DNA of 64,000 bases from Actinomyces vulturis (GCF_001687305.1 NZ_LZRK01000004.1:186001-250000), one strand, 5' to 3'. Counted from the first letter of the stretch, positions 36,260 through 45,397 are shown. Program-made: numbers and translations. Notes: generated by a model not told the origin, from the sequence alone.

Positions 36260-37096
36260 TCAGTTGCCTTCTGCGAGCATTGCTTCGCCGGTCAAGGGAA
36301 TGACCAACTGCTGACCCGCTTCAATGGTGGAGGACTGAAGATTGTTCAGTTCGGCAATGCGAGCGACAGTTTGAGCAATATTCTCGCTACCGGTTGCTTC
36401 GGCAATGTCCCAAAGGGTTTGGCCGGGGCGGACCACAGTTACAGCCGTTGCTTCCTGAGGAGTGACCTCGCTGGTCAGAGCAGCTCCTGCATAGCCCGCA
36501 CCGAGGCAAGCCATGACAACAAACATTGCGGCAACAACGCCTCGAACAAGTTTGTCACTCACGTTAAGAGCAGAAGCAAGAGCAGCAATGATGCCCTTGC
36601 GAATCTGACCGTGCGGGGCAGATACTGTTGTCTGCTGGAACGAAACGTCCTGCGCAGTGTAGGCCATACGGACGGCTTCACGACGCGCGGTAACTTCACG
36701 CTGGGCGAGTACACGAGGACGAGCATGAACAGCAGGACGCTGAGTATGTGAACCCATCACCTGAGATGCAGGACGATTCTGTCCGGCACGAACTACTCGC
36801 TTGGGCTCAGGCTGCAGAGATTCTCGTTCAACTGCGAGGCGACGAGCCTGGGCGGCACGAACAGCAGGATGGTTAGGTGCCAGGTCAGCGACATTCATCG
36901 ACAGAGAAAGACTGTCCATATCAACATGTTCTGGACACTTAACCTGAGAGGCAGCAATCTCATCAACGAGTTCAGGAGTTACCAAGCGAAGATGTGCACG
37001 ACGTCCCTGAGCATCACGTACTGCCTTCTCATTTGCGGACGCAACACCCTGAAGACGCAGCGCTGTGGGCTGTGCGGAAATGGGTAGTGCGGTCAT
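36260..37096 (-). CDS. LysM membrane protein, probable SOS-induced division inhibitor
   Basis: A 278-residue protein. ATG 37096 has AGGAGGG upstream. A long basic cytoplasmic N-terminal part with several HPAVRAAQARR-like segments is followed by one membrane helix (LVRGVVAAMFVVMACLGAGYAGAAL, about 190-215) and a single LysM domain (VRPGQTLWDIAEATGS ... NNLQSSTIEAGQQLVIP). It is divergent from lexA with LexA boxes in the shared promoter. In mycobacteria and corynebacteria the gene at this place (Rv2719c/ChiZ, DivS) is damage-induced and blocks division. That role is inferred here from position, topology and operators. Confidence 0.8.
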   Translation of the reverse strand: MTALPISAQPTALRLQGVASANEKAVRDAQGRRAHLRLVTPELVDEIAASQVKCPEHVDMDSLSLSMNVADLAPNHPAVRAAQARRLAVERESLQPEPKRVVRAGQNRPASQVMGSHTQRPAVHARPRVLAQREVTARREAVRMAYTAQDVSFQQTTVSAPHGQIRKGIIAALASALNVSDKLVRGVVAAMFVVMACLGAGYAGAALTSEVTPQEATAVTVVRPGQTLWDIAEATGSENIAQTVARIAELNNLQSSTIEAGQQLVIPLTGEAMLAEGN

Positions 37097-37110
37097 TATG
37101 CCCTCCTGAT

Positions 37111-37204
37111 AGAACGTATGTTCGACGAACATCTGTTCGATAGCCTAACTCCTATTTTTCGAAACGTCTACTATTTTTCGAACAAATGTTTGAAAGTGTG
37201 TTCG
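37111..37204. promoter_or_regulatory. SOS (LexA) box cluster in divergent lexA / LysM promoter
   Basis: Four candidate boxes of the actinobacterial CGAAC-N4-GTTCG type: AGAACGTATGTTCG (37111-37124), CGAACATCTGTTCG (37126-37139, perfect), CGAACAAATGTTTG (37179-37192) and the degenerate TGAAAGTGTGTTCG (37191-37204). For lexA, -35 TTGAAA (37190-37195) and -10 TAGGCT (37213-37218) have a 17-bp spacer and are overlapped or abutted by boxes 3 and 4. For the LysM gene, a -10 TAGGCT is complementary to 37142-37147 and boxes 1 and 2 lie just downstream of it. Confidence 0.85.
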
Positions 37205-37215
37205 TTTCCCTTTAG

Positions 37216-37230
37216 GCTTGTGACACAAGC
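37216..37230. promoter_or_regulatory. 15-bp palindrome at the lexA promoter
   Basis: GCTTGTG-A-CACAAGC is a perfect inverted repeat overlapping the end of the predicted lexA -10 and the likely transcription start. It does not match the LexA box, so a second regulator or a 5' mRNA hairpin is possible. Confidence 0.45.
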
Positions 37231-37299
37231 ACACAGCAGACCACTGACATTTATTCCGGTCATGGTTTGTACGTCGCACCCGAAGTCAAGGAGTTCCTC

Positions 37300-38070
37300 A
37301 TGACTCAGGATTCATCCACCCGCGCATCGCACAGCGATCAGCCCACCATTGCTGAACGCCGCGAATCGCTTGATGCGCGTTCGCGTGCGATTTATGACGC
37401 CATCGTCGAACAAGTTAACGAGTTGGGCTACCCGCCTTCACTCCGTGAGATCGGTAGCCGAGTCGGCCTCTCTAGCCCTTCCTCGGTGAAGCATCAGTTG
37501 ACCAAACTGGAAGACATGGGTCTACTCCGCCGTGACCCCCACCGTCCACGCACTATTGAAGTCGTGATGGACGAATCTATTCAGGAAGAGTCAAACGCAG
37601 CCTCCTCTGATGATGACAGCGAGTCAGGCCAAGCCCATGTGGTGGTCACCGGCCCTTGGGCGGATCGCTATGAAGTCGATGCTCCAGTAGCCGTTCCTCT
37701 TGTCGGTCGCGTCGCTGCCGGCGCTCCGATTCTTGCTGAGCAGGATGTTGACGATGTCATGGCACTCCCCCGCCGCCTGACTGGCGACGGCGAACTGTTC
37801 ATGCTCGAAGTTAACGGCGACTCAATGATTGAAGCCGCAATTTGTGATGGTGACTGGGTGGTTGTTCGCCGTCAAAATGATGCCAACGTCGGAGATATCG
37901 TTGCCGCGATGCTGGACGATGTTGATGGCTCCAGCGCCACCATTAAGGTGCTTTCTCGCAAGGATGGCCACCAGTGGCTCCTCCCCCGCAATGAGAACTA
38001 CGCGCCCATCCCCGCCGATCACGCCCAGATCATGGGCAAGGTCGTCTCCGTCCTCCGCGCTATCCGATAG
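37300..38070 (+). CDS. lexA: LexA repressor
   Basis: SOS repressor and autoprotease, 256 residues. ATG 37300 has AGGAG six bases upstream. The N-terminal winged HTH has YPPSLREIGSRVGLSSPSSV. Self-cleavage site is Ala140-Gly141 (GRVAAGAP), nucleophile Ser175 (NGDSMIEA), general-base Lys216 (ATIKVL). An acidic Ser/Asp linker (about 91-110) joins the domains. It is autoregulated through boxes upstream; a strong terminator follows. Confidence 0.97.
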   Translation: MTQDSSTRASHSDQPTIAERRESLDARSRAIYDAIVEQVNELGYPPSLREIGSRVGLSSPSSVKHQLTKLEDMGLLRRDPHRPRTIEVVMDESIQEESNAASSDDDSESGQAHVVVTGPWADRYEVDAPVAVPLVGRVAAGAPILAEQDVDDVMALPRRLTGDGELFMLEVNGDSMIEAAICDGDWVVVRRQNDANVGDIVAAMLDDVDGSSATIKVLSRKDGHQWLLPRNENYAPIPADHAQIMGKVVSVLRAIR

Positions 38071-38157
38071 TCACCGGTCGCGAATGTCCAAGTACCCCGC
38101 AATCAAGTCAGGCAGAACAGTACTTCAGAGTGTTCTCGATAAATTCAGCCTCATATA

Positions 38158-38205
38158 AACGTGTGGTGGTGATGACCCGCAGGTCATCACCACCACACGT
38201 TTTTT
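38158..38205. terminator. Bidirectional terminator between lexA and ldh
   Basis: A perfect 20-bp stem (arms 38158-38177 and 38182-38201) with loop CGCA, followed on the plus strand by a T-run through 38205. In the opposite direction the stem is followed by TATATG after TTT, so it can also stop the convergent ldh transcript. Confidence 0.92.
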
Positions 38206-38232
38206 CAGACTAATAAAGCCTCACAGGCGAAC

Positions 38233-39240
38233 TCAGTACCCCAAGCCTCGTGCGACGGAGCGCAGGCGCTCAGCGGAAGCGGTCAAGCGATCGCGCTCAT
38301 CGAGGGTGAGAGGAAGGTCAAGACGGCGGCCTGCACCTTCACGACCCACGATGGTGGGGACGGCCATGCAGACATCAGAGATGCCATGCCACTGATCGAG
38401 CAGCGGGGAAACAGTAAGCACGCGTTCCTCATCGTTGAGCACAGCACCGATGATGCGGGAAACAGCCAGGCCCACAGCATAGTTAGTTGCGCCCTTGCCT
38501 TCGATGATGCGGTAAGCAGAACGGACCACATCGTGAGCGATACGGTCACGCTTAGCCTGATCGAAGAATCCGCCGTCAATGGTGGGCCCCCAATGCTGGA
38601 GGGGAACGCCACCGATCTGTGCACTGGACCAGAGGGGAACCTCAGAGTCACCGTGTTCACCGGCAATATAGCCGTGGATGTTCTGAACAGCCGTACCGGT
38701 TTCGAGGCTGACAAGGTAACGCAGGCGTGAGGTATCCAGCACCGTACCGGAACCGAACATCTGATTCTCCGGCAAACCAGAAATCTTCAAAGAACAATAG
38801 GTGACCACATCGACAGGGTTGGCCACGAGAATGTAAACAGCGTTAGGAGCAACCTTGAGCAGGTTGGGCAGAATCTTTTCCATAATGCCCACGGTGGCAC
38901 CTGCCAAATCAAGACGAGATTGGCCAGGCTTCTGCTTAGCACCTGCAGTAATCACCACAACGTCCGCATCGCGGCAAATCTCTACATCATCACTACCAGC
39001 CACCGAGGCGGCAGGAGTGAACTGAATGCCATGGGCAATATCGAGTGCTTCAGCCTCAACCTTTTCCTTGGCAATGTCCTGCAAAACGACTTCACGGGCA
39101 ACACCCTTCATCACACATGCGTAGGCGAGGGTGGAACCCACTGCGCCGGCGCCGATGATGGCAACTTTCGAGGGGTGACCGGAACGCGGCTTGGTGGGGT
39201 ATGACCCCTCGGCTGCGTTGGTAATTGGGGCCTCAGACAC
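38233..39240 (-). CDS. ldh: L-lactate dehydrogenase
   Basis: Reduces pyruvate to L-lactate with NADH, 335 residues. I chose GTG 39240 because GAGGAG lies six bases upstream. Rossmann motif VAIIGAGAVGSTLAYA, NAD region VVITAGAKQKPGQSRLDL with the substrate Arg, ANPVDVVTYC, and the active-site GEHGDSEVP with catalytic His. Long enough and with GAGAVGS typical of lactate rather than malate dehydrogenase. Fermentative partner to the respiratory bd oxidase. Confidence 0.95.
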   Translation of the reverse strand: MSEAPITNAAEGSYPTKPRSGHPSKVAIIGAGAVGSTLAYACVMKGVAREVVLQDIAKEKVEAEALDIAHGIQFTPAASVAGSDDVEICRDADVVVITAGAKQKPGQSRLDLAGATVGIMEKILPNLLKVAPNAVYILVANPVDVVTYCSLKISGLPENQMFGSGTVLDTSRLRYLVSLETGTAVQNIHGYIAGEHGDSEVPLWSSAQIGGVPLQHWGPTIDGGFFDQAKRDRIAHDVVRSAYRIIEGKGATNYAVGLAVSRIIGAVLNDEERVLTVSPLLDQWHGISDVCMAVPTIVGREGAGRRLDLPLTLDERDRLTASAERLRSVARGLGY

Positions 39241-39330
39241 GGTGGTCTCCTCTACGTCGGTAGTCCGCTTCAACGATGTGCATGACACATCCCCTCTAGT
39301 CTATCTGGAATGAGTGCTTGGAAGCAGTAT

Positions 39331-39343
39331 GCAAATAATTTGC
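39331..39343. promoter_or_regulatory. 13-bp palindrome in the ldh / trp divergent region
   Basis: GCAAAT-A-ATTTGC is a perfect inverted repeat 91 bp upstream of the ldh start and 33 bp upstream of the trp leader peptide. A weak plus-strand promoter candidate (TTGCGA 39340-39345, 16 bp, GATAGC 39362-39367) overlaps it. It could be an operator for either gene. Confidence 0.4.
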
Positions 39344-39375
39344 GAATGCACGTACTAGCACGATAGCCTGCCGCT

Positions 39376-39417
39376 ATGACGTTGACATGTAGCCAAGCAT
39401 GGTGGTGGCTCCGCTAA
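39376..39417 (+). CDS. trpL: trp operon leader peptide
   Basis: A 13-codon ORF encoding MTLTCSQAWWWLR, with three consecutive Trp codons at 39400-39408 and stop TAA 39415-39417. It is followed at once by mutually exclusive hairpins and a terminator, then trpE. No Shine-Dalgarno precedes the ATG; a predicted -10 ends eight bases upstream, so the transcript may be leaderless. Confidence 0.9.
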   Translation: MTLTCSQAWWWLR

Positions 39418-39482
39418 GGCGAGCCACTACGCAACCGTCATCTGCTTTTGCGGGCTCGCCTTCTAGGCGGGCCCACGTTTTT
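39405..39482 (+). promoter_or_regulatory. Trp transcription attenuator (four-segment)
   Basis: Segment 1 GTGGCTC (39405-39411, within the Trp codons) pairs with segment 2 GAGCCAC (39421-39427). Segment 2 GGCGAGCC (39418-39425) can instead pair with segment 3 GGCTCGCC (39453-39460), the antiterminator. Segment 3 GGGCTCGCC (39452-39460) pairs with segment 4 GGCGGGCCC (39466-39474) across TTCTA with one G-U pair, followed by ACGTTTTTC, an intrinsic terminator. Stalling on scarce Trp-tRNA would favour 2:3 and readthrough into trpE. Confidence 0.9.
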
Positions 39483-39530
39483 CTCATGAGGCCCGAATGG
39501 AGAGAGCCGAACTATGAGAGGAACGTTTTG

Positions 39531-41189
39531 ATGAGATCTTGTGACGCGATCACCCCACCTGTAGTCGCTACGCGCCAGGTGTCCTATCATCCCGATTCCA
39601 CCGCCATCGTGCGCCACTTAGTTAATCAGGAACTCATTGCTTCTCATGATGGTCGCCCCACCGACTGCGTAGTTCTCGACTCAGCAGACATTGCGTCAAA
39701 GCAGTCGCTTACGTCCATCGCGGTTCTCGACTCTACAGTTCGCCTCACATGCCGTGGCCCTAAGGTGATTGTCGACGCCGTGGGTTCATCCGACGATTCC
39801 TCCTCCAGTATTCATCGCCTGGCTAACGAATTGGCTGAACACGTCGTTGAACAGTCCGATACCCGCCTCATCCTTCATATTGATTCAGTCAAAGAATCAG
39901 AAATGGATGAACGCTCTCGCCTCAAAAGCCTGTCCACCCTAGCCCCTCTGCGTCTCTTGGCTCACGCAGAAGTAGACCACCCACACCTTCCTCTCATCGC
40001 AGGCTCTTTCGCTTTTGACTACCTGGATTCCATCGAAGATCTTCCCCCTGTTGACGATGGTGCCAACACATGGCCTGACTATCTTTTCTATGACGCTGCC
40101 ATCATCATGGTCACTGACCACACCAGTGCCACGATTTCCCTCGTTGGCGCTTCTTACGATGGTGACTACATTAATCGGCGCCTCGATGAACTCGCTGCCT
40201 CAATTTCTTCCTTCGCTACCGCCTCTGGTGAACAGGTCAGCGAAACCGTTGCCGCGGCGTCGGCAGAAGAAAACGGTGAGGAGACTGGAAGCCAAGACAT
40301 CATTCACGCTTGCCCCACAGTCAGCAATACTGATTTTGAGCACATGGTGACCCAGATGCAGGCCCACATTGCTGATGGTGACATTTACCAGGTAGTCCCC
40401 AGCCGCGGATTTGTTATGAATTGTCCCAATCCGATGGAGGCCTACGCGCACCTGCGTGCAACTAACCCCAGCCCCTATATGTTTTACCTGTCCACTCCTG
40501 AAGGTGAACTGTTCGGCGCCTCACCTGAATCGTCCTTGCTCTATCACGTACCGACTAACGAGGTCTCGATCCGCCCCATCGCCGGTACACGCCCACGCGG
40601 CCTGAACCCTGACGGCACCATCGATCATGAGCGTGATACTCGCCTTGAACTCGAATTGCGTACCGATAACAAGGAGTTGGCCGAGCATCTCATGCTCGTA
40701 GACCTTGCCCGCAACGATGTAGCTCGCGTCAGCACCCCCGGTACACGACAGGTGACCACCCTGTTACGAGTAGACCGCTACAGCCGCGTCATGCACCTGG
40801 TCTCTGAAGTCACTGGTCAGTTAGCTGAGGACCTTGATTCACTTGATGCGCTACGTGCCTCAATGACCATGGGGACCCTCACCGGTGCCCCCAAGATTTC
40901 AGCAGCTAGTCTTATTCGCCGCTATGAAGGCCAACGCCGCGGCAGTTATGGAGGTGCCGTTGGTTATCTTCGTGGCGATGGTGAACTCGACACTTGCATT
41001 GTCATTCGTTCCGCTTTCGTCCGTGACGGCAAGGCTCTAGTTCAGGCTGGCGCCGGCGTGGTGGGTTCTTCTCAACCTCATGCTGAAGCTATGGAAACCG
41101 TTCACAAAGCACGTGCGGTTCTTGAAGCCATTGCCGCCGCTCAGGGCGTGGACCTAGTCATTGATAAGGAGGCACGTCCATGCGTGTGA
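39531..41189 (+). CDS. trpE: Anthranilate synthase component I
   Basis: Converts chorismate to anthranilate using ammonia from TrpG, 552 residues. ATG 39531 lies about nine bases after GAGAGGA and comes just after the attenuator. An N-terminal regulatory part has VVLDSAD at the place of the Trp-binding LLES motif. The catalytic domain has GDIYQVVPSRGF, IRPIAGTRPRG, DLARNDVARV and TLTGAPKISA. A Glu/Ser/Ala-rich insertion is near 235-260. It overlaps trpG by 10 bp. Confidence 0.95.
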   Translation: MRSCDAITPPVVATRQVSYHPDSTAIVRHLVNQELIASHDGRPTDCVVLDSADIASKQSLTSIAVLDSTVRLTCRGPKVIVDAVGSSDDSSSSIHRLANELAEHVVEQSDTRLILHIDSVKESEMDERSRLKSLSTLAPLRLLAHAEVDHPHLPLIAGSFAFDYLDSIEDLPPVDDGANTWPDYLFYDAAIIMVTDHTSATISLVGASYDGDYINRRLDELAASISSFATASGEQVSETVAAASAEENGEETGSQDIIHACPTVSNTDFEHMVTQMQAHIADGDIYQVVPSRGFVMNCPNPMEAYAHLRATNPSPYMFYLSTPEGELFGASPESSLLYHVPTNEVSIRPIAGTRPRGLNPDGTIDHERDTRLELELRTDNKELAEHLMLVDLARNDVARVSTPGTRQVTTLLRVDRYSRVMHLVSEVTGQLAEDLDSLDALRASMTMGTLTGAPKISAASLIRRYEGQRRGSYGGAVGYLRGDGELDTCIVIRSAFVRDGKALVQAGAGVVGSSQPHAEAMETVHKARAVLEAIAAAQGVDLVIDKEARPCV

Positions 41190-41992
41190 TTATGTTAGAT
41201 AATCATGATTCTTTTGCCTACAACTTGGTTGATCTGTTCACCACGCTAGGCCACGAAGTGGACGTCTACCGCAACTCTGCCCCTGCCGAGACCTTTAAGC
41301 GCGCCCTTGAGCCCACGGATGCCGAACGTGCTGTGGGTATCCGTCCGCTCTTGTGTCTCTCGCCTGGCCCCGGTCATCCGCGCACCAGTGGATGCCTCAT
41401 GGAAATGGTGAGGTGGGCTATCGAGTCTGATGTTCCAACTCTGGGCATTTGCTTAGGTTTCCAGGCCATGGTTGAAGCCTGTGGTGGCACGGTGGACCGC
41501 GTCCCTGCTATTCATGGCAAAACATGGACCGTGAACCTCACGAATGACGGTGTCAAGCACCCTGGTTTTGCTCACCTCGTCGATGCTCGTCGTGAGAGTG
41601 ATACTGCTCTCACCATCGATGTGGCTCGCTACCACTCACTTGGTACCCGCGAGCTGCCCAGTGACTTAGTTGCTCTCGCCTCCACTAGTGAAAGCATCGT
41701 CATGGCAGCCGCACACCGCACTTCCCCAATGGTGGGCGTACAGTTCCATCCCGAGTCGATACTGACACCTCAAGGTCCGTCAATGATGAATGCGCTAATC
41801 GCGTACCTGACCAGGCAGCCTCAAGCCTCTGAAAGTGCCGTAGTAACAGCCGATTCCACTCATCCGTGCGAGTCCCACTCCAACTCCGCTCACACTCCCG
41901 CCTCTGAGACCCCGATGGCAAGCGAATTCTTCGCCTCTCCCAACGTTTCTGATCACCGCCCCTCGCACTTTTCCCTAGGACGTCACTCATGA
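41180..41992 (+). CDS. trpG: Anthranilate synthase component II (glutamine amidotransferase)
   Basis: Releases ammonia from glutamine for TrpE, 270 residues. ATG 41180 has AAGGAGG upstream. Catalytic triad: Cys91 in LGICLGFQA, His and Glu in VGVQFHPES. The last ~55 residues after the domain (His/Ser/Pro/Ala-rich) are an unusual low-complexity tail. It overlaps trpD by four bases (ATGA). Confidence 0.95.
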   Translation: MRVIMLDNHDSFAYNLVDLFTTLGHEVDVYRNSAPAETFKRALEPTDAERAVGIRPLLCLSPGPGHPRTSGCLMEMVRWAIESDVPTLGICLGFQAMVEACGGTVDRVPAIHGKTWTVNLTNDGVKHPGFAHLVDARRESDTALTIDVARYHSLGTRELPSDLVALASTSESIVMAAAHRTSPMVGVQFHPESILTPQGPSMMNALIAYLTRQPQASESAVVTADSTHPCESHSNSAHTPASETPMASEFFASPNVSDHRPSHFSLGRHS

Positions 41993-43044
41993 CTGCTACC
42001 AATATCAATACCGACCTCACCGTTCCCGCACTGGTTCGTTCCATCATCTGCGGCGAACGCCTTGACGATTCCCACACCCAATCCCTCATGGAAGCCCTCA
42101 CCCGGGGCGAACTCAGTGAAATCCAGGTTGCTGCTGTCCTATCTGGCCTTCATGCGCGTGGTGAAACTGCTACCGAATTGGCCGCAACAGCCCGTGTTTT
42201 TCGTAAAGCCGCTACAGACTTCCCTTATGAGCAACCCACCGATGTTGCTGACGGCCTAATCGACATCGTGGGAACCGGAGGCGACGGCGCACATTCCATT
42301 AATATCTCTACCACCGCTGGTCTGGTGCTCGCTTCCATGGGAGTGCACGTAGCCAAACACGGTAACCGCTCAGTATCTTCTCGTTGCGGCGCTGCTGATG
42401 TGCTTGAAGAACTTGGCTTGGACCTCGAAGCATCCCCCCAAGACTCTGCTCAGTTGCTTGCTGAGACAAACTTTTGTTTCCTGTTCGCCCAGGCCTACCA
42501 CCCTGCTATGCGTTTTGTTGGGCCGGTGCGTCGTGCTTTGGCCAGTCCCACAATTTTCAATCTCGTTGGCCCTCTGATTAACCCTGCTCCCCTGTCCTAC
42601 CAGGTGATGGGCGTAGCCAATCCTGACCTTATGGATCTGGTTGCTCAGGCGATGATGGAGTTAGGCCGTAGCCGCGCACTAGTAGTTCATGGTGATGGTA
42701 TGGATGAAATTGCGGTCCACGGTTCTACCCAGATGCGCCTGGTAGATAACGGCAATATTTCCACCCTTACACTCACTCCTGAAGAGATGGGCATTTCCAC
42801 TCATCCTAAGAGTTCTACTCGCGGCGGAGATGCCCAGGAGAATGCCGAGATTACTCGTGCCATTCTTGAAGGTACTGCTACCGACGCCTATATGGATGCG
42901 GTCGCTGTGAACGCGGGCGCCGCACTGTTCGTGGTAAACCGCGTTGAGTCCATTGCGGAAGGTACTGCGATGGCCATGGAACACATGCGTGCAGGTCGTC
43001 CCGCCCAGCATCTGACCACCATCATTAATCGGGTTCGTGCCTGA
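41989..43044 (+). CDS. trpD: Anthranilate phosphoribosyltransferase
   Basis: Transfers phosphoribose from PRPP to anthranilate, 351 residues. PRPP-binding GTGGDGAHSINIST (near 91-104), KHGNRSVSSRCGAADVLEELG, RFVGPVRRAL and VVHGDGMDEI are typical. It is coupled to trpG by a four-base overlap and followed 43 bp later by the trpCB fusion. Confidence 0.96.
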   Translation: MTATNINTDLTVPALVRSIICGERLDDSHTQSLMEALTRGELSEIQVAAVLSGLHARGETATELAATARVFRKAATDFPYEQPTDVADGLIDIVGTGGDGAHSINISTTAGLVLASMGVHVAKHGNRSVSSRCGAADVLEELGLDLEASPQDSAQLLAETNFCFLFAQAYHPAMRFVGPVRRALASPTIFNLVGPLINPAPLSYQVMGVANPDLMDLVAQAMMELGRSRALVVHGDGMDEIAVHGSTQMRLVDNGNISTLTLTPEEMGISTHPKSSTRGGDAQENAEITRAILEGTATDAYMDAVAVNAGAALFVVNRVESIAEGTAMAMEHMRAGRPAQHLTTIINRVRA

Positions 43045-43087
43045 AGGCAGCCCATCTCGCACTACTCGTATTTGAGGAATAATCAGC

Positions 43088-45397
43088 ATGAGCCCCTTTA
43101 ACCCCGTTCCGAACGAACTACGTGAATCAGGTACGGTTCTTGATTCCATCGTCGCCCAACGACGTACTCGTCTTGCTGAACTCACCGACCAGTACGCCGA
43201 GCTGGATCGCGCAACACTTCCCCGTTCTAATCGAAGTTTTGAAGATGCTCTACGTACCCGGAGCGCTGACGGTGCAGTACGTGAGCATGGACCGGCCATC
43301 ATCATGGAATGTAAGAGTGCTTCGCCCACGCTCGGTCAGATTGCCACGGATTACTCTGCCGCACTCCTTGCCCGCTCCTACGCTCCTGTTGCAGCAGCTA
43401 TCAGCGTGCTCACTGAGCCTGACCGCTTCGGTGGGGACTTAGCTGATGTGACTGCCGTACGTGACTCTGTGGATCTGCCGGTGCTGTGCAAAGACTTCAT
43501 CATTGACCCTGTTCAGGTACTGGCCGCCCGCTATCACGGAGCCGACGCCGTCTTGCTTATGCTCGCTATCCTCGATGATGAGCAGTACCGCTACCTTGCG
43601 GGCCTCGCTGCTTCCCTGGGCATGGATGTCCTCACTGAGGTGGACACTCCTGAGCATATGCAGCGCGCTGCTGAGTTAGGCGCTCGCATCATTGGTGTGA
43701 ACAACCGCAACCTGCGCACACTCGAAACCGATCTTGCTCGTACGGAGGAACTTGCTCCTCTGGCTCCTGCGGGCGTGGTGCTGGTGGCTGAGTCTGGTGT
43801 GAAGTCCCGTGACGATATTGAGCGCGTTGCTCCGTTTGTCGACGCCGTCCTAGTGGGTTCCAGCCTGTCTGGTTCCGATGATCCTGCCGCAGCTGCCCGT
43901 ACTCTTGCTGGCGGTCAGCCCACTATGGGTCCCCTTTACGCTGCTCGTCAGGCGGTCACTGCTGCGTGGACTCCACGGAGCCCTGAAGAAATGCGACGCC
44001 GCGGTGAGGCGATGGCTGCTCGTTACGCTGCGGATGTTCAGCAGGCAGTTGAGGGCGATCAGTCTGAGGCTTCTGTGGCCACGGTTGCTGGCGCTGGAGA
44101 CCCAGACCTGTCAACGCAGACCGGTACTCCTCTTCCCGCATACTTCGGTCCTTTCGGTGGTCAGTACGTCCCCCAGTTGTTAATTCCGGCGTTAGACCAG
44201 TTGGAAGAAGCTCTCGTGGATGCTCTCAATGACCCAACATTCATTAAGGAGGTGCGCGATCTTCTTCGCCTGTATTTGGGTCGCCCCACTCCCCTGACTC
44301 GTACTCGTAATCTTCCCCTTGATGGACAGGCCACCATCCTTCTTAAACGTGAGGATTTGGTGCATGGTGGTGCGCACAAGGGTAATCAGGTTCTTGGCCA
44401 GGCTCTTTTAGCAAAGCGCATGGGTAAGACGCGTATCATCGCCGAAACTGGGGCTGGTCAGCACGGTACTGCTACGGCGATGGTCTGTGCTCTTTTAGGT
44501 TTGGACTGCACCATTTACATGGGTGCCACCGATGTTGTTCGCCAGGCACCTAATGTCGAACGTATGGAACTCATGGGAGCGACTGTTGTTCCTGTTACCG
44601 CTGGTGCTGGCACCCTGAAAGATGCGGTTAATGAAGCACTCCGCGATTGGACGGCGTCTTTCGCCACCTCTCACTACCTGCTGGGCACAGCGGCTGGCCC
44701 GCACCCTTTCCCCACGATGGTGCGTGAATTCCACCGCGTTATTTCTACTGAAACCCGCGCCCAGGTACTCGACCAAATTGGTCGCCTCCCTGATGCTGTG
44801 GTGGCCTGTGTGGGTGGTGGTTCTAATGCCATCGGCATGTTCGCTGACTTCATCGATGATGAGGATGTTGCTCTGTTCGGCGTTGAGCCTGCTGGTCACG
44901 GTGTTGATACTGATGAGCACGGCGCCCCGATCCACGGCGGCAAGATTGGCGTTCTCCACGGTGCTCGCTCGTACCTTATGCGTACAGCGGAGGGGCAGAT
45001 TCGTGAGTCATACTCCGTGTCTGCAGGCTTGGATTACCCTGGCGTGGGCCCTGAACATTCATGGCTAAGTGCCAGTGGCCGAGCAACCTATGTGCCGGTG
45101 GGTGACGAAGAAGCCATTGAGGCATTCCTTGCTCTGTCCCGTCACGAGGGCATCATTCCTGCTCTGGAATCGTCGCACGCTTTGGCTTATGCACTGCGTC
45201 TGGCCAGGGAGGGACAGTTCACGGCCTCCGATGGTTCCGCTCCTGTCATCGTGGTGTGCCTATCCGGCCGTGGCGATAAAGATCTTGAACAAGTCCGCCA
45301 GGTACTGGGCGGTTCATTCTCTGAGGATGGTGCTGTTGCTCGCGCCGCTGAACTCGTGGGTCAGAATCATGATGACCGCATTGGAAAGGACCTGTGA
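43088..45397 (+). CDS. trpCB: Fused indole-3-glycerol-phosphate synthase / tryptophan synthase beta
   Basis: One 769-residue chain. TrpC part about 1-280: catalytic Lys76 in [29 protein letters not shown] and [11 protein letters not shown] linker to about 348 leads to Trp[19 protein letters not shown] Lys431 in [45 protein letters not shown] and [12 protein letters not shown]. The TrpB half resembles the enterobacterial type, except that the residue after the PLP Lys is Gly, where Thr is usual. GAGGA lies about ten bases before ATG 43088. TrpA follows with overlapping codons. Confidence 0.95.
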   Translation: MSPFNPVPNELRESGTVLDSIVAQRRTRLAELTDQYAELDRATLPRSNRSFEDALRTRSADGAVREHGPAIIMECKSASPTLGQIATDYSAALLARSYAPVAAAISVLTEPDRFGGDLADVTAVRDSVDLPVLCKDFIIDPVQVLAARYHGADAVLLMLAILDDEQYRYLAGLAASLGMDVLTEVDTPEHMQRAAELGARIIGVNNRNLRTLETDLARTEELAPLAPAGVVLVAESGVKSRDDIERVAPFVDAVLVGSSLSGSDDPAAAARTLAGGQPTMGPLYAARQAVTAAWTPRSPEEMRRRGEAMAARYAADVQQAVEGDQSEASVATVAGAGDPDLSTQTGTPLPAYFGPFGGQYVPQLLIPALDQLEEALVDALNDPTFIKEVRDLLRLYLGRPTPLTRTRNLPLDGQATILLKREDLVHGGAHKGNQVLGQALLAKRMGKTRIIAETGAGQHGTATAMVCALLGLDCTIYMGATDVVRQAPNVERMELMGATVVPVTAGAGTLKDAVNEALRDWTASFATSHYLLGTAAGPHPFPTMVREFHRVISTETRAQVLDQIGRLPDAVVACVGGGSNAIGMFADFIDDEDVALFGVEPAGHGVDTDEHGAPIHGGKIGVLHGARSYLMRTAEGQIRESYSVSAGLDYPGVGPEHSWLSASGRATYVPVGDEEAIEAFLALSRHEGIIPALESSHALAYALRLAREGQFTASDGSAPVIVVCLSGRGDKDLEQVRQVLGGSFSEDGAVARAAELVGQNHDDRIGKDL

